NCBI GenBank assembly: GCA_963735955.1
Contig: CAVTND010000002.1
Span: 1-64,000 of the forward strand
Origin: CAVTND01 sp963735955
GTDB lineage: Bacteria > Pseudomonadota > Gammaproteobacteria > Burkholderiales > Burkholderiaceae_F
Direction of reading: 5' to 3'
DNA: 64,000 nucleotides
This document shows, in pieces, positions 1-10,381 of the stretch (its first letter is position 1; each line of letters starts with the position of its first letter). Both the position numbers and the translations under genes were made by a program. The notes beneath the pieces were generated by a model. It was not told the DNA's origin. It searched no databases and saw only the letters and a list, made by a program, of their open reading frames with translations.

Positions 1-1030
1 AGCGAGAAGCTGCGCCAGGCACGCTATGCGTACTCGGACCAGGAACTCAAGCAATATTTCACCGAGCCGCGCGTCCTGGAAGGACTGTTCAGGCTGATTG
101 AAACCCTGTTCGAGGTCGTGGTTCGCGAAGACAGCGCGCCGGTCTGGCACCCCGATGTCCGCTTCTTCAGGATCGAAAACCGCCACGGCGAACTGATCGG
201 GCAGTTCTACCTCGATTTGTATGTCGCGATCACAAGACAGGGCGGCGCCTGGCAAGACGACGCGCGCAGCCGTCGCGGACGAAGCGGGCAGACTTGCGAC
301 TCCTGTGTGTCTTCCTGACCTGCAATTTCTCGCGGCCCGCCGGTGGCAAACCGGCCACGTTTCGCCACGACGAGGTGTTGACCTGTTTCACGAGTTCGGC
401 CATGGCCTGCACCACATGCTGACCCAGGTCAACGAACCAGCGGTCGCTGGCACCCATGGCGTCGAATGGGACGCGGTCGAGCTGCCGAGCCAGTTCATGG
501 AGAACTTCGCCTGGGAATGGGAGGTGCTGCAGCTGCTGACCGGGCATGTCGATACCGGCGCGCCGCTGCCGCGGTGCCTGTTCGAAAAGGTGCTGGCGGC
601 AAAGAATTTCCAGAGCGGTATTTTCACCGTCCGCCAGCTCGAATTCGCCTGTTTGACATGTTGCTGCACTCCGCGCCTGCGCCGGACGACGCAGCGTGCC
701 ATCCTGGCGCTACTGGCGGACGTCCGGCGGGAGGTTTCGGTGATGCGTTCGCCCGAATACAACCGCTTTCCGTACTGCTTTCTCGCACATCTTCGGCGGC
801 GGTTACGCCGCAGGCTATTACAGCTACAAATGGGCCGAGGTGTTGTCGGCCGATGCCTTTTCGGCGTTCGAGGACGGTGGCGTGTTGCAATCCCGCCGGT
901 CGGCCACCGGTTCCTCGGTGAAGTCCTGGCCGTGGGAGGCAGCCGCCCGGCAATGCAGTCCTTCGTAGCGTTCCGCGGGCGTAAGCCGAGCATTGACGCC
1001 TTGCTGCGTCACCGGGGCATGGTTAACTAG
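1..1030 (+). CDS. prlC: Oligopeptidase A (M3 family metallopeptidase), C-terminal part, frameshifted
   Basis: Cytosolic zinc metallopeptidase of the M3 (thimet oligopeptidase) family that degrades short peptides and cleaved signal peptides. The gene enters from the left edge in frame 1. The family block FYLDLY reads at about 205-222, and the zinc-binding HEFGH motif with the following HHML appears in frame 2 at about 390-420. A glycine-rich FGGGYAAGYYSY block follows near 790-830, and the C-terminal FRGRKPSIDALLRH block ends at the stop at 1028-1030. At least four reading-frame changes are needed (about 225-380, 645, 785 and 910). All the conserved blocks are in order, so the breaks look like base-calling errors rather than decay. 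The N-terminal half lies outside the window. Family assignment is firm; whether the copy is functional is not decidable here. Confidence 0.85.
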
Positions 1031-1041
1031 AGAGGCCGTCA

Positions 1042-1599
1042 ATGAAGGCAGGTTGGGTCGTGTTGCTGGCAGCAGGGCTCGCGTCCGCTGCCGCGCTCGC
1101 CCAATATCGTTGGATCGACGAGTCGGGTCAGACCACTTACGGCGACTTTCCTCCGCCCGGCGCGCGCGACCTCCGGCGCATCGATCCACGCACCGCTACC
1201 AGCACTGGCGCCGGCTCGGCCTTGCCGTTTGAACTGCAGCGGGCGATGACGCAATACCCGGTGACGCTATATACGTCGGATAGCTGTCCACCCTGCGAGG
1301 GTGCACGCGCCTTCCTGCGCAAGCGTGGTGTGCCATACGCCGAGCGCGTGGTTGACGGACCGGACGACAGCGCTGAACTGAAGCGGCTGACCGGCCACGA
1401 CAAGGTGCCAATACTCGCGCTGGGCCGGCAGATGCAGGCCGGCTTTGACCCACCGGTCTGGAGTCGTGCGCTCGACGCCGCGAGGTATCCGACGGCTTCA
1501 ATGCTGCCGCCGGATTACAAAGCTGAAGCTCCGCAGCCGCTGGCCGCGCGAGCCAGCGGAGCCGCCAACAAGGAAGGCGTGGCGCCTGCCAGCCGCTGA
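1042..1599 (+). CDS. Exported DUF4124 / glutaredoxin-like protein, copy 1
   Basis: A 185-residue protein with a hydrophobic signal peptide (about residues 1-20, ending ALAQ), then a short DUF4124-like YRWIDESG segment, then a glutaredoxin-like domain. The domain carries a CPPC redox motif near residues 80-83 and a KVPILALG segment typical of the cis-proline region. This architecture is common in beta- and gammaproteobacteria and suggests a periplasmic or membrane-anchored thiol-disulfide protein; the substrate is unknown. The start follows the upstream stop by 11 bases. The next gene is a paralog with the same layout, so this is a tandem duplication. Intact reading frame. The family call is confident; a specific redox role is inference. 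Confidence 0.8.
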   Translation: MKAGWVVLLAAGLASAAALAQYRWIDESGQTTYGDFPPPGARDLRRIDPRTATSTGAGSALPFELQRAMTQYPVTLYTSDSCPPCEGARAFLRKRGVPYAERVVDGPDDSAELKRLTGHDKVPILALGRQMQAGFDPPVWSRALDAARYPTASMLPPDYKAEAPQPLAARASGAANKEGVAPASR

Positions 1600-1665
1600 A
1601 GCGCGCACTTCGGCCACAACCTGAAACCGCTGAATGCGGATTGCCGTACCGAGGAGTAATTCGAA

Positions 1666-2253
1666 ATGAGTCTTGCGGGTCTTGTCACTCTTGCCACCAG
1701 CGTCATCATTGTGGTTCTGCAGGCGCAGGCTGGCGCGCCGGTGGCCGGCGCGGAAGCCAATCCGCGCGACTACACCTATCGTTGGACCGACTACCGCGGC
1801 GCAGATCGCTTACGGCGATCGGGTTCCGGCGGATGCGCAAAACGTGCTTCGCATCGACCTCAGATACATCGGCGAGCAGACGCAGTCCCTTCTGCCCTAC
1901 GAGCTCAGGCGTGCAGCGTCGAATTTCCCCGTCATGCTGTTCACCGCAAAAAGCTGCCCGCCGTGCGTCTCGGCGCGTGCTTACCTGACCAAACGCGGGG
2001 TTCCGTTCGCCGAGCGCACGGTCGAGAGCCAGGACGACGCCATGGAGTTCAAGCGCCTGACCAAAGCGGAGGGTGTTCCGGTTGCTACCTTGGGCACACA
2101 GGTCCTGGTCGCCTTTGATCCGGCAGATTGGGACAACTTGTTCGACGCCACGGGCTACCCGCGGCGACGCGCAGTTGCCACCCGGCTTCAAGCAGGAACC
2201 TGCCCGCCCACTCGACCGCAAAGGCCCCCACCGCACCGGTCGCCGTGAAGTAG
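1666..2253 (+). CDS. Exported DUF4124 / glutaredoxin-like protein, copy 2, frameshifted
   Basis: A paralog of the gene just upstream: hydrophobic N-terminus (about residues 1-25), a YRWTDYRG DUF4124-like segment, then a glutaredoxin-like domain with the same CPPC motif (KSCPPC near 1950-1970) and a GVPVATLG segment. The frame changes near 1800 and again near 2160 and 2215. The conserved blocks read continuously across frames 1, 2 and 3 and the tail returns to frame 1, ending in VAVK and the stop at 2251-2253. Only 3 bases separate it from xthA, so the three genes are probably co-transcribed. An exported thiol-redox protein is the likely role; the target is unknown. Confidence 0.75.
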
Positions 2254-2256
2254 CAG

Positions 2257-3040
2257 ATGACGTTCACCTTCGCGACCTGGAACGTCAATTCGCTCAAGGT
2301 CCGCCTGCCGCACCTGCTCGACTGGCTCGGCGCCCACCGCACCGATGTCGTCTGCCTGCAGGAAACCAAGCTGGACGACGAGCAGTTCCCGGTTGCGGCG
2401 CTGGCCGAGCGCAGGGTATGCCGCCGCCTTCAGCGGACAGAAGACCTACAACGGCGTAGCAATCCTCACGCGGCGCGACACCGTCGGTACTCCGATCGAG
2501 GTGCAGGCAGGCATGCCGGCGTTCGCCGACGAACAAAAGCGATTGATCGCGGCCTCGATCGCGGGCGTGCGCGTGGTCTGCGCCTATGTGCCGAATGGCC
2601 AATCCGTCGGCACCGAGAAGTACGCCTACAAGCTGCGCTGGCTCGAGGCCCTGACCGGGTGGCTGCGCGACGAGTTGTCCCGTCATCCACAGCTTGCGCT
2701 GGCCGGCGACTACAACATCGCTCCCGAGGACCGTGATGTTCATGATCCTGCTGTCTGGCAGGGGCAGGTTCTTTTCTCAGAGGCCGAGAAACAGGCGTTT
2801 CGCAGTCTGGTCGCGCTCGGCCTGAAAGACAGTTTCAGGCTGTTCGAACAGCCCGATCGCAGCTACTCGTGGTGGGACTACCGGATGCTGGCCTTTCGAC
2901 GCAAGATGGGACTGCGGATCGATCACATCCTCCTGACCGATGTACTCGCCGCGCGCTGCACCGCCTGCTCGATCGACATCGAGCCGCGTCGGCGCGAGCA
3001 GCCGAGCGATCACGCGCCTGTGATCGCGACGATCAACTAG
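2257..3040 (+). CDS. xthA: Exodeoxyribonuclease III, one frameshift
   Basis: AP endonuclease and 3'-5' exonuclease of the Mg-dependent EEP fold, acting in base-excision repair. The N-terminal blocks FATWNVNSLKVR and VVCLQETKLDD, the mid block YVPNGQSVG, GDYNIAPEDRDV, and the C-terminal WWDYR, RIDHILLT and SDHAPV blocks are all present. They provide the catalytic Asn, Glu, Asp and His residues of the family. One extra base near 2413, between LAER and GYAAAFSG, splits the gene across frames 1 and 2. Total length about 260 residues matches XthA. The stop codon is overlapped by the left arm of an inverted-repeat element. Confidence 0.92.
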
Positions 3041-3202
3041 TGGCCTGTAACAGTCGATTCGGGAGTGAAAGGCGGGGCCGGGCGAGCCGAGTGCGCGAAG
3101 CGAGCCGCGTCGAATAGCCCTCGCATATTCGCAAGGCGAGCGACAAAGCAATCGGCCGCCCCGCCCCGCAAGGCACTCTTGAATTGGCTGTCACAGGCCA
3201 CT
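3039..3202. repeat. 164-bp element with imperfect terminal inverted repeats
   Basis: The sequence starting AGTGGCCTGTAACAG at 3039 is matched in inverted orientation by CTGTCACAGGCCACT ending at 3202 (14 of 15 bases pair). Pairing continues inward with mismatches for about 40 bases on each arm. The whole block could fold into one long hairpin. It begins on the xthA stop codon and fills most of the gap before the convergent gene at 3268. No protein-coding content is evident. It could be a small non-autonomous mobile element, a REP/BIME-type repeat, or a bidirectional transcription-termination structure; no second copy was noticed in this window. Confidence 0.55.
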
Positions 3203-3267
3203 GGGTCCGCTTCGCCAGCGCCCGGATCAGCCGGCGCAGTGCGTCGCGTCCAAGGTCCGCACCGATC

Positions 3268-3831
3268 TCAGCTCTGATCGATATCGCGCCGGCGGCGATA
3301 GGGTTCACGCACCTGTGACTCGAGCCAGCGCCGAAAGCCGGTTGCCGCCGGGTCTGTGCGCCGTTCCAGCCAGGCATCGAGGCCACGATCACTGAAACAA
3401 AGCAGACGATGCTCGGGCGCGTGACGGATACCATCGTTGCCGGCGATCTGGCGCACACGCTCGATTCGCCGCGCATCGGGCTCGATCCGCAAAGCATCGA
3501 AGATGTCATCAGCGGCGTAACGCAAGGCGTCGCCTTCGAACAGAATGCGGATCTGCTGGCCATCGAATTCGTAGTAGCGGCCGTGCCAATCGCCGCCGCG
3601 CCCGGCCTGCCAACGCTGCCAGGTCGCGACCAGGCGGTAGAGCAGCCAGAATGCCCAGAGTGCCCAGAAAGGCGCGCTCAGCACCAGCGCGAGCGTGAGA
3701 ACGCCACCGCGAAGGTCCTGCAGCAGCAGCGCAGCCGCGATCAGTAGCCAGGCGATCCACGCCAACCAGCCTCGGCGCAGGGTAGACGCGCTCGGATTGA
3801 GATTGATGAGTGGAGGACGGCTCGCGATCAC
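3268..3831 (-). CDS. Hypothetical membrane protein
   Basis: A 187-residue protein that I do not recognise. After about 20 polar residues it has two hydrophobic stretches (roughly residues 22-40 and 43-65, separated by only a few polar residues), so it is probably anchored by one or two transmembrane helices. A soluble C-terminal domain rich in Arg, Asp and aromatic residues follows. The segment at about residues 85-110 (YYEFDGQQIRILFEG) suggests a small beta-rich domain. The frame is intact. It is convergent with xthA and is followed by a second small membrane protein on the same strand. No function is assigned. Confidence 0.6.
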   Translation of the reverse strand: MIASRPPLINLNPSASTLRRGWLAWIAWLLIAAALLLQDLRGGVLTLALVLSAPFWALWAFWLLYRLVATWQRWQAGRGGDWHGRYYEFDGQQIRILFEGDALRYAADDIFDALRIEPDARRIERVRQIAGNDGIRHAPEHRLLCFSDRGLDAWLERRTDPAATGFRRWLESQVREPYRRRRDIDQS

Positions 3832-3943
3832 GCAGCGAGCTTAGCGTGCCGAACCTGGCGCTTCGAATTCGTGCTGCAAATTCCGCTCCGCTGGCCTGGC
3901 GTTTCGATCCCGGCACGGTGCATGCCGACTTGCACAAGCCACG

Positions 3944-4243
3944 CTAGGGCTTGCCGCGCGTGCGTTCCTCGTCGAGCAGCTCGCGCAGCCGGCGGTCTTC
4001 CCAGTCGCGGAGACTGCCAAACAGGCCGAATACGGTCAGGGCATGGATCGCGAGGCCGAGGCCCCAGCCTGCGGCCGGCCACAGAAACCACCATGGCCGG
4101 CTGCCGGTAAACCAGTTGATGAGCGCGAGAAGGGCAATGACGCCGCAGTAAACGGTCAAGTGAATATAGAAGTTCTTCTCGGCCGCCAGGCGCTTCCGAG
4201 CTCGCGCTTCGGCTGCTCCTTCCGTTGGTGCGGCCGGCTCCAT
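3944..4243 (-). CDS. Small 2TM-domain membrane protein
   Basis: A 99-residue protein with a charged N-terminal stretch, two predicted transmembrane helices (about residues 28-45 and 50-72) and a charged C-terminal tail. The pattern resembles the 2TM domain family (Pfam PF13239), where the segment after ARKRLAAEKNFYIHLTVY is typical. It lies 2 bases downstream of the RND permease gene on the same strand, so it is probably read as the last gene of the efflux operon. Its role is unknown. Confidence 0.65.
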   Translation of the reverse strand: MEPAAPTEGAAEARARKRLAAEKNFYIHLTVYCGVIALLALINWFTGSRPWWFLWPAAGWGLGLAIHALTVFGLFGSLRDWEDRRLRELLDEERTRGKP

Positions 4244-4245
4244 GC

Positions 4246-7200
4246 TCAGGCCTTGTCGGCCGGTTGGTGCGCCAGCACCGCAGCGCCGCGCCGGCGTGCC
4301 TTGAAGCGCTGCTCCCAGGCATCGAGGTAGGTGTAGATCACCGGCACAACGACCAGGGTCAACAGGGTCGAAGTGATCACCCCGCCGATGATCGCGCGGC
4401 CCATCGGCGCCTGCTGCTCGGCGCCCTCGCCCAGGCCGATCGCCAGGGGCAGCATGCCGAAGATCATCGCCGCGGTCGTCATCAGGATCGGACGCAGGCG
4501 TACCTGGCCCGCGGCCAGCAGTGCGGCGACCCGGTCGAGACCGTCGCGCTGACCCTTGTTGGCGAAGTCGACCAGCAGGATCGCGTTCTTGGTAACCAGG
4601 CCCATCAGGAACACGATGCCGATCATCGAGAAGATATTCAGCGTCGTGTTAGTGATCAACAGAGCCAGCATGACGCCGACGATCGACAATGGCAGGGACG
4701 CCATGATCGCCACCGGCTGCAGAAAGCTGCCGAACTGCGAGGCCAGCACCAGGTAGATGAACACCACGGCCAGCAGCAACGCCCCAAAGATCGCGCTGTT
4801 GACCTCCTGCTGCTCGCGAATCTGGCCACCGATGTCGAAGCGCAGGCCCGGTGGCAATTCATAGCTCTTGACCAGGGTCTGGACTTCTTCGCCGGCGTCA
4901 CCGGCCGGACGGCCCTGCACGTTGGCAAACAGCGCCACGCGCCGTTGCAGGTCCTGCCGGCGGATGTTCTCCGGATTGAAGGTGCGCTCCAGTGTCGCAA
5001 TCGACCGCAGCGGGATCACTTCGCGGAGTGCCATCGGCCATCTGGCGCCCGGTCGAGATGTTCAGATTGGCGATGTCATCGACCACCATGCGATTGGAGC
5101 GCGGCAGTTGTGTGATGACCTCGTAGTTCTGACCGTCAGGCGCGAGCCAGTACCCTGAGTTCTCACCGCCCACCATCGCGCGCAGCGTGACGCCGAGCGT
5201 CGCATGGGTGATGCCATATTCGGCCGCCAGTTCGGGCTTCAGGCGCACCGACAGCGCCGGCGTGCCTTCCTTGACCGAGGTCTCGACGTCGGTGATGCCG
5301 CGGATCTTCTGCACCTTGGTCTTCAAGTCGGCGATGACCCGGTTCATCTCGCTTTCGTTGTTGCCGAGCAGCGCCACATAGATCGGCGTGTTCCAGCCGA
5401 CTTTCAGTTCGACTCCCGGGATCACCGCAACCCGTTTGCGTATGGCCTGCTCGAGGTCCTTCTGCGAGCGCTTGCGCTGATCGCGCGGCAGCAGCTTGAG
5501 GTTGAGTGTCGCGTTGTTGCGCGCGCCATCGTTGCCGATGCCGGTGTCGATCGAGTCGATTTCCTTGAACTCGCTCAGCGCCTCCTCGACCCGCTTGACG
5601 CGTTCATTCGCGTATTCAAGGCTCGAGCCGACCGGCATGGTCAGGCGGATGGAGGTATAGCTCTGATCGGACTCCGGCATCATCTCGCCACCCACGATGC
5701 CCGCAATCGGAATGCTGGCGAAAAGCTGAATGCGGCGATCCACAGCGTCAGGCCGCGCGGCGTCAGCGTGGCAATGTGCGGCCGCATCAGAGTCCAATTG
5801 CGCGCACGCCAGGCCTTGATCGGACTCACCACCGGTATGCCGACGCGCCAGCCAAGCCTGGGCAGTCGCACTCCAAGCGTCCAGCGTCGCTCTGACATGA
5901 CCCAGCCCAGCAGCCGGCCATAGATTGCGTGCACGCGGTCCATGCCGCGCTCGAAGACCCGCAGGAAGCTGCCGACCACCGGCAGCCCGCGCGCGCCTTC
6001 GGGCGGGTCGCGCCAGACGGCCGACAGCATCGGATCGAGCGTGAAGCTGACAAACAGCGACACCATGACCGCCGCCGCCACGGTCACGCCGAACGGATAG
6101 AAGAATTTGCCGACGATTCCACCCATGAAAGCGATCGGCACAAACACGGCGACGATTGAAAACGTGGTGGCCAGCACCGCGAGACCAATTTCCTCGGTGC
6201 CTTCGCGCGCAGCGGTGTAGTGGTCTTTCCCCATATGAATGTGACGCACGATGTTTTCGCGCACCACGATTGCGTCGTCGATCAGCAGGCCGATGCACAG
6301 CGACAACCCCATTAGGGTCATGTAGTTGAGGGTGAAGCCGAACGCATACAGCACGATGAAGGTTGCAATAACCGAGATCGGCAGCGTGAGCCCCGTGATG
6401 ATCGTGCTGCGCCACGAAGCCAGGAACAGAAAGACGATCAGGACCGTCAGCAGCGCGCCCTCGATGATCGTGGTCTTGACGTTGTTGACCGACTGCTCGA
6501 CGAAGTCCGCCATCGCCCACATGAACTTGAGCTCTACACCGGAAGGCAGGAGCTTGCGCACGTCGCCTGCCGCGACCTTGAGCTGCTGCCCGACCTCGAC
6601 GATGTTGGCGTCCTGCGCCTTGAACACCCAGACACCGATGGCCGGCTGACCATTGATGCGGGTGATGGAGGAACGCTCGCGCTCGGCATCGACCACCTCG
6701 GCGACCTGCGACAGCAGGATCGGCATGCCGCCCTTGCGCGCAACGATGATGCGGAAAAGTCCGCCGGCGATGACAGCCTGCCGTCGACCCGGATGATCGA
6801 CTCCGAAGTGTCGTTATGGATGGTGCCGACCGGTACCGCGACGTTGGCAGTGCGCAGCGCTGCCACCACCTGATCGACCGACAGGCCGTAGGCAGTCAGC
6901 CGGGCCGGGTCGACCCGCACCTGCACCTGCCGGGTGACGGTGCCGCCGAGGTCGACGCGGCCTACACCGTTGACCCGCTCAAAGCCCTTCTGCACGATCT
7001 GCTCGGCCACCAGCGTGAGTTCGCGCTGTGTCTTGTCCTTGCCCAGCAGGGCGAAGGAGGCCACCGGCTGATCATTCTCGCCGCCGGCACGCGTAACGAC
7101 CGGGTCTTTTACGTCACGCGGGAACGAAGCGCGAATCTGGGCAAGCTTGTCCCTTACCTCCTGCATCGCCTTGGTCATGTCGACTTCGTAGCGAAACTCG

Positions 7201-7478
7201 ACCCAGGTCAGCGATCGCCCTTCTTCGGAGCGCGACAGCATGCGTTTGACTCCGGCCACCGTGTTGGCCGCGTTCTCGATCGGCTTGGAGACATCGTTCT
7301 CGACCTGCTCGGGCGAAGCACCGGGGTAATTCACCCAGATCTGAACGCCGGGCGGGCTGACATCCGGCATTGGTTCGACTCCGAGCCGGTTGTAGGAGAA
7401 CAGCCCGAGCACGGTGAGGCCGACCATCACCATCGTGGCGAATACCGGGTGGTTGATGGCAACGCGTGTCATCCACAT
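4246..7478 (-). CDS. RND family efflux permease (AcrB/HAE1-like), three frameshifts
   Basis: Inner-membrane proton-driven resistance-nodulation-division pump of about 1,075 residues. The N-terminus (WMTRVAINHPVFATMV) starts at the ATG at 7478, preceded by AGGAG. The first transmembrane helix, the porter domain, the SWRSTIITGLTLPISVIATF block and the LCIGLLIDDAIVVRENIVRH helix with its paired aspartates (proton relay) are visible. The second half has SQFGSFLQPVAIMASLPLS and FLMGLVTKNAILLVDFANKG. The reading frame changes near 6760, 5715 and 5030, with conserved blocks continuing on each side. The adaptor gene lies 19 bases upstream. No outer-membrane channel gene is adjacent. Substrate cannot be told from sequence. 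Confidence 0.9.
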
Positions 7479-7497
7479 GAGCGACTCCTGCCCGGCC

Positions 7498-8682
7498 CTA
7501 GTTCGACGTGGACGCGTTACGCGCGGGCGCGCGTTCCGCAACCTTCGCTTCGGAGGTGAATTCCACCACCTTGGCAGCGAGGCCATCCTTCAGATTGTCA
7601 AACTTGGTCGCCAGCACGACATCAGCCGGCGACAGGCCCTCGGTGATCTCGACCAGTTGAGCCCGCTCGTCGCGTTTGCCAACACCAACATTTCGCCTGA
7701 GCAACTTGCCGTCGGCGATCAGCCAGACATAGGTTCCGCCCGCATCGGTCCGCAGCGCCGCGATCGGCAGCGTCTGCGCTTCCGCTTCCGGCACGATGGT
7801 CAGCACGACGCGTGCGAACATGCCCGCCTTCAGCAGCGACTCCTCGTTCGACAGCGACACGTAGACATTGATCGTGCGCGTGCCAGTCTCGGTACTCGGA
7901 TTGATGCGTTCAACGCGGCCGGCGAAGCGACGAGCGCCAAGACCTTCGATCTCGACAATCGCCGGCATGGCCTTGCCAATCTGCGGCACATCGGAGACCG
8001 GCACCTGGGCCTGAACCTCCAGGTCCGACAGGTCGACCACGGCGAGCAGAGGCGCGTCGAAGGCCACCTTCTCGCCGGGTTGCACGTAGCGCTTGGCGAC
8101 CAGGCCGGAAATCGGCGCGCGCACGACCGAGTCATTCATCTGCAGTTGCGTCTGTTCGAGCTGAGCCGCCGCGACCGCCACGGCAGCGATCTGCGACTGA
8201 TTGGCCGAGTCCGCCGTATCGAACGCATTCTGGGAAATGAAGTTCTGCTTGACCAGTTGGGCATTGGACTGGCGCGTGCGCTCCGTATTTGCCAGCTGCG
8301 CCTTGGCGGATGCCAATGAAGCCGAGCGTTCAGCCAGCTGGGCGCGCAAATGCGCCGTGTCGAATTCGGCGACGACCTGTCCCGCGGCAACGCGATCTCC
8401 TTCGCGCACCAGCACACGCTTGACTTCGGCCGACAGCTTGGACCGCACAGTAGCCTGCGATACCGCCTGGACCGAGCCTGGAATCGCGAGTTCAACCGTC
8501 AGGCGTCGTGGCTTCAGCGTAACGACGTCGCCTTGCGCAAATTCCAGGGTTGGCCGATCGTCCTTCTTGCGGGCCTCTGCCGACGCCCCGGAATTCTTCA
8601 AACCGATTGCGGCCACCGCGCCAATCGTGCCGACCACGGCGAGAACGCCGAGCAGCATCCAGACCTTGCTTCGCTTGCTCAT
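7498..8682 (-). CDS. RND efflux membrane fusion (periplasmic adaptor) protein
   Basis: A 394-residue adaptor linking the RND permease to an outer-membrane channel. It has an N-terminal signal or anchor helix (about residues 7-27), a lipoyl half-motif (SKLSAEVKRVLVREGDRVAAGQ), an alpha-hairpin rich in Ala, Gln and Ser (about 115-180), the second lipoyl half (VRAPISGLVAKRYVQPGEKV) and a beta-barrel domain. It is intact and 19 bases upstream of the permease, so the two form an operon. Close relatives of this type (MdtA/AcrA/MexE-like) export organic compounds; the specific substrate is not evident. Confidence 0.9.
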   Translation of the reverse strand: MSKRSKVWMLLGVLAVVGTIGAVAAIGLKNSGASAEARKKDDRPTLEFAQGDVVTLKPRRLTVELAIPGSVQAVSQATVRSKLSAEVKRVLVREGDRVAAGQVVAEFDTAHLRAQLAERSASLASAKAQLANTERTRQSNAQLVKQNFISQNAFDTADSANQSQIAAVAVAAAQLEQTQLQMNDSVVRAPISGLVAKRYVQPGEKVAFDAPLLAVVDLSDLEVQAQVPVSDVPQIGKAMPAIVEIEGLGARRFAGRVERINPSTETGTRTINVYVSLSNEESLLKAGMFARVVLTIVPEAEAQTLPIAALRTDAGGTYVWLIADGKLLRRNVGVGKRDERAQLVEITEGLSPADVVLATKFDNLKDGLAAKVVEFTSEAKVAERAPARNASTSN

Positions 8683-8926
8683 CGACCTTACCCCCTGAAA
8701 CGGCCCTGCGCCGGGTCGGCGCGGTCGACGCAGGCTCGTGGCCTGCCGGCCGTGTTTTCACTTGGCGCGCATTATCCGCGTGGTGACCGGGCTGTCGCAG
8801 GCAGTGCGACGAACTGCGGGCGGCCGCGACGAAACGCAGATCGGAGGGATGGACGGGAAGGAACTGAGCGTCCAGGCAGCAGGGCCTCACGTGACCGCAA
8901 AGGTACTGACGCGGCACTTGTCCCGC

Positions 8927-10381
8927 CTATTCCTTGAGCCCGAGCTCCTGGATCTTGCGGGTGATCGTATTGCGACCCACGCCGAGTCGAGTCGCCGCGT
9001 CGATTCTGCGGCCATGGGTAATTGCGAGTGCCGTGCGAATCAGGGTCGCCTCAAAGTCACGCGTGAGGGTTTCCATGACCGACGGACTGCCTGCCAGCAA
9101 CAGTCGCCTCGCCTCGGAGCCCAGCGCATCGGTCCAGTCGCCCGCGGCCTCGGCAGGCGGAGTCGCAGCCACGAGAGCAGCCGTCGCGGCAGGTGGCACG
9201 ACGGCAGCCAGCGCTGCAGATTCAACCCCGTTGCCGGTGCGCACTTCGAGCGGCAAATCCTCGACCTTGATGACCTGAGCAGGGGTCAGCACCGTCAGCC
9301 AGTGGCTGAGATTTTCAAGCTGGCGAACGTTTCCCGGAAATGGCAATTGGGTGATGAAGCGCATGGCTTCGTCTGACACACGTTTCGGCTCGACGCCGAG
9401 GTCGCGCGCGCTGCGGGCCAGGAAGTGGCGCACCAGCAGGGGAATGTCCTCGCGCCGCTCGCGCAGCGCCGGCAGGCGCAGGCGGATCACGTTCAGGCGG
9501 TGGTACAGATCTTCCCGAAATAATCCGAGCCGCACCCGCTCTTCGAGATTCTGGTGCGTGGCCGCAATCACGCGGACGTCCGCCTTGATCGGCTGGTGTC
9601 CGCCGACGCGGTAATAGAACCCATCGGCCAGGACACGCAGCAGGCGCGTCTGCAGCTCGGCCGGCATGTCGCCGATCTCATCCAGGAACAGCGTGCCGCC
9701 CTCGGCCTGTTCGAACCGGCCGCGACGCATGGCCTGCGCGCCGGTAAACGCGCCGCGTTCGTGCCCGAACAGCTCGCTCTCAAGCAGGTCGCGCGGGATC
9801 GCGGCCATGTTGAGTGCAATGAAAGGTGCTGATGCCCGCGGGCTGTGCTTGTGCAGCGCTCGCGCCACGACTTCCTTGCCGCTGCCCGACTCACCGGTCA
9901 ACAGGACCGTGACGTTGGACTGCGACAGTCGACCGATTGCACGGAACACGTCCTGCATCGCCGGCGCCTGGCCCAGGATCTCCTCTTCGGCGGGCGCTTC
10001 CTCCGCGCTGGCTTCACGCACGCTCTCGTCGACGGCGCGACGGATCAGTTCAACCGCCTTGTCGACATCGAAGGGCTTGGGCAGGTACTCGAACGCCCCG
10101 CCCTGAAAGGCCGATACGGCGCTGTCGAGATCGGAGTACGCCGTCATGATGATGACCGGCAGCGCCGGATGCTTGCGCTTCACCGCCCGCAGCAATTCGA
10201 TACCGCTCATGCCCGGCATGCGAATGTCCGACACCAGAACCTGCGGGCTGTCGGTCTCGAGTTCGGTCAGCACTTCCTGCGGGCCGCCAAAGGCCTTGCA
10301 GGCAATGTTCTCGCGGGCCAGGGCCTTTTCGAGGACCCAGCGAATCGAGCGGTCGTCGTCAACGATCCAGATCGGTTTCAT
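8927..10381 (-). CDS. glnG: Nitrogen regulation response regulator NtrC (NR I)
   Basis: Sigma-54-dependent activator of 484 residues. The receiver domain (residues 1-115) has the phospho-acceptor Asp52 in SDIRMPG and the acidic triad VDDD. The AAA+ domain (about 140-375) has a Walker A GESGSGKE, the sigma-54 contact loop GAFTGA and the Walker B FLDEIGDMP. The C-terminal Fis-type helix-turn-helix ends in GVGRNTITRKIQELGLKE. It overlaps ntrB by 4 bases (ATGA), so translation is coupled. It activates glnA and other nitrogen genes when phosphorylated by NtrB; a matching binding site and promoter are seen upstream of glnA. Confidence 0.96.
   Translation of the reverse strand: MKPIWIVDDDRSIRWVLEKALARENIACKAFGGPQEVLTELETDSPQVLVSDIRMPGMSGIELLRAVKRKHPALPVIIMTAYSDLDSAVSAFQGGAFEYLPKPFDVDKAVELIRRAVDESVREASAEEAPAEEEILGQAPAMQDVFRAIGRLSQSNVTVLLTGESGSGKEVVARALHKHSPRASAPFIALNMAAIPRDLLESELFGHERGAFTGAQAMRRGRFEQAEGGTLFLDEIGDMPAELQTRLLRVLADGFYYRVGGHQPIKADVRVIAATHQNLEERVRLGLFREDLYHRLNVIRLRLPALRERREDIPLLVRHFLARSARDLGVEPKRVSDEAMRFITQLPFPGNVRQLENLSHWLTVLTPAQVIKVEDLPLEVRTGNGVESAALAAVVPPAATAALVAATPPAEAAGDWTDALGSEARRLLLAGSPSVMETLTRDFEATLIRTALAITHGRRIDAATRLGVGRNTITRKIQELGLKE

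Noticed and set aside
4225..5115. Long plus-strand open frame of 296 codons
   Set aside because: It is antisense to the RND permease C-terminus, has Gln/Asp/His/Arg-rich low-complexity translation and no recognisable motif; GC-rich codon bias opens such frames.
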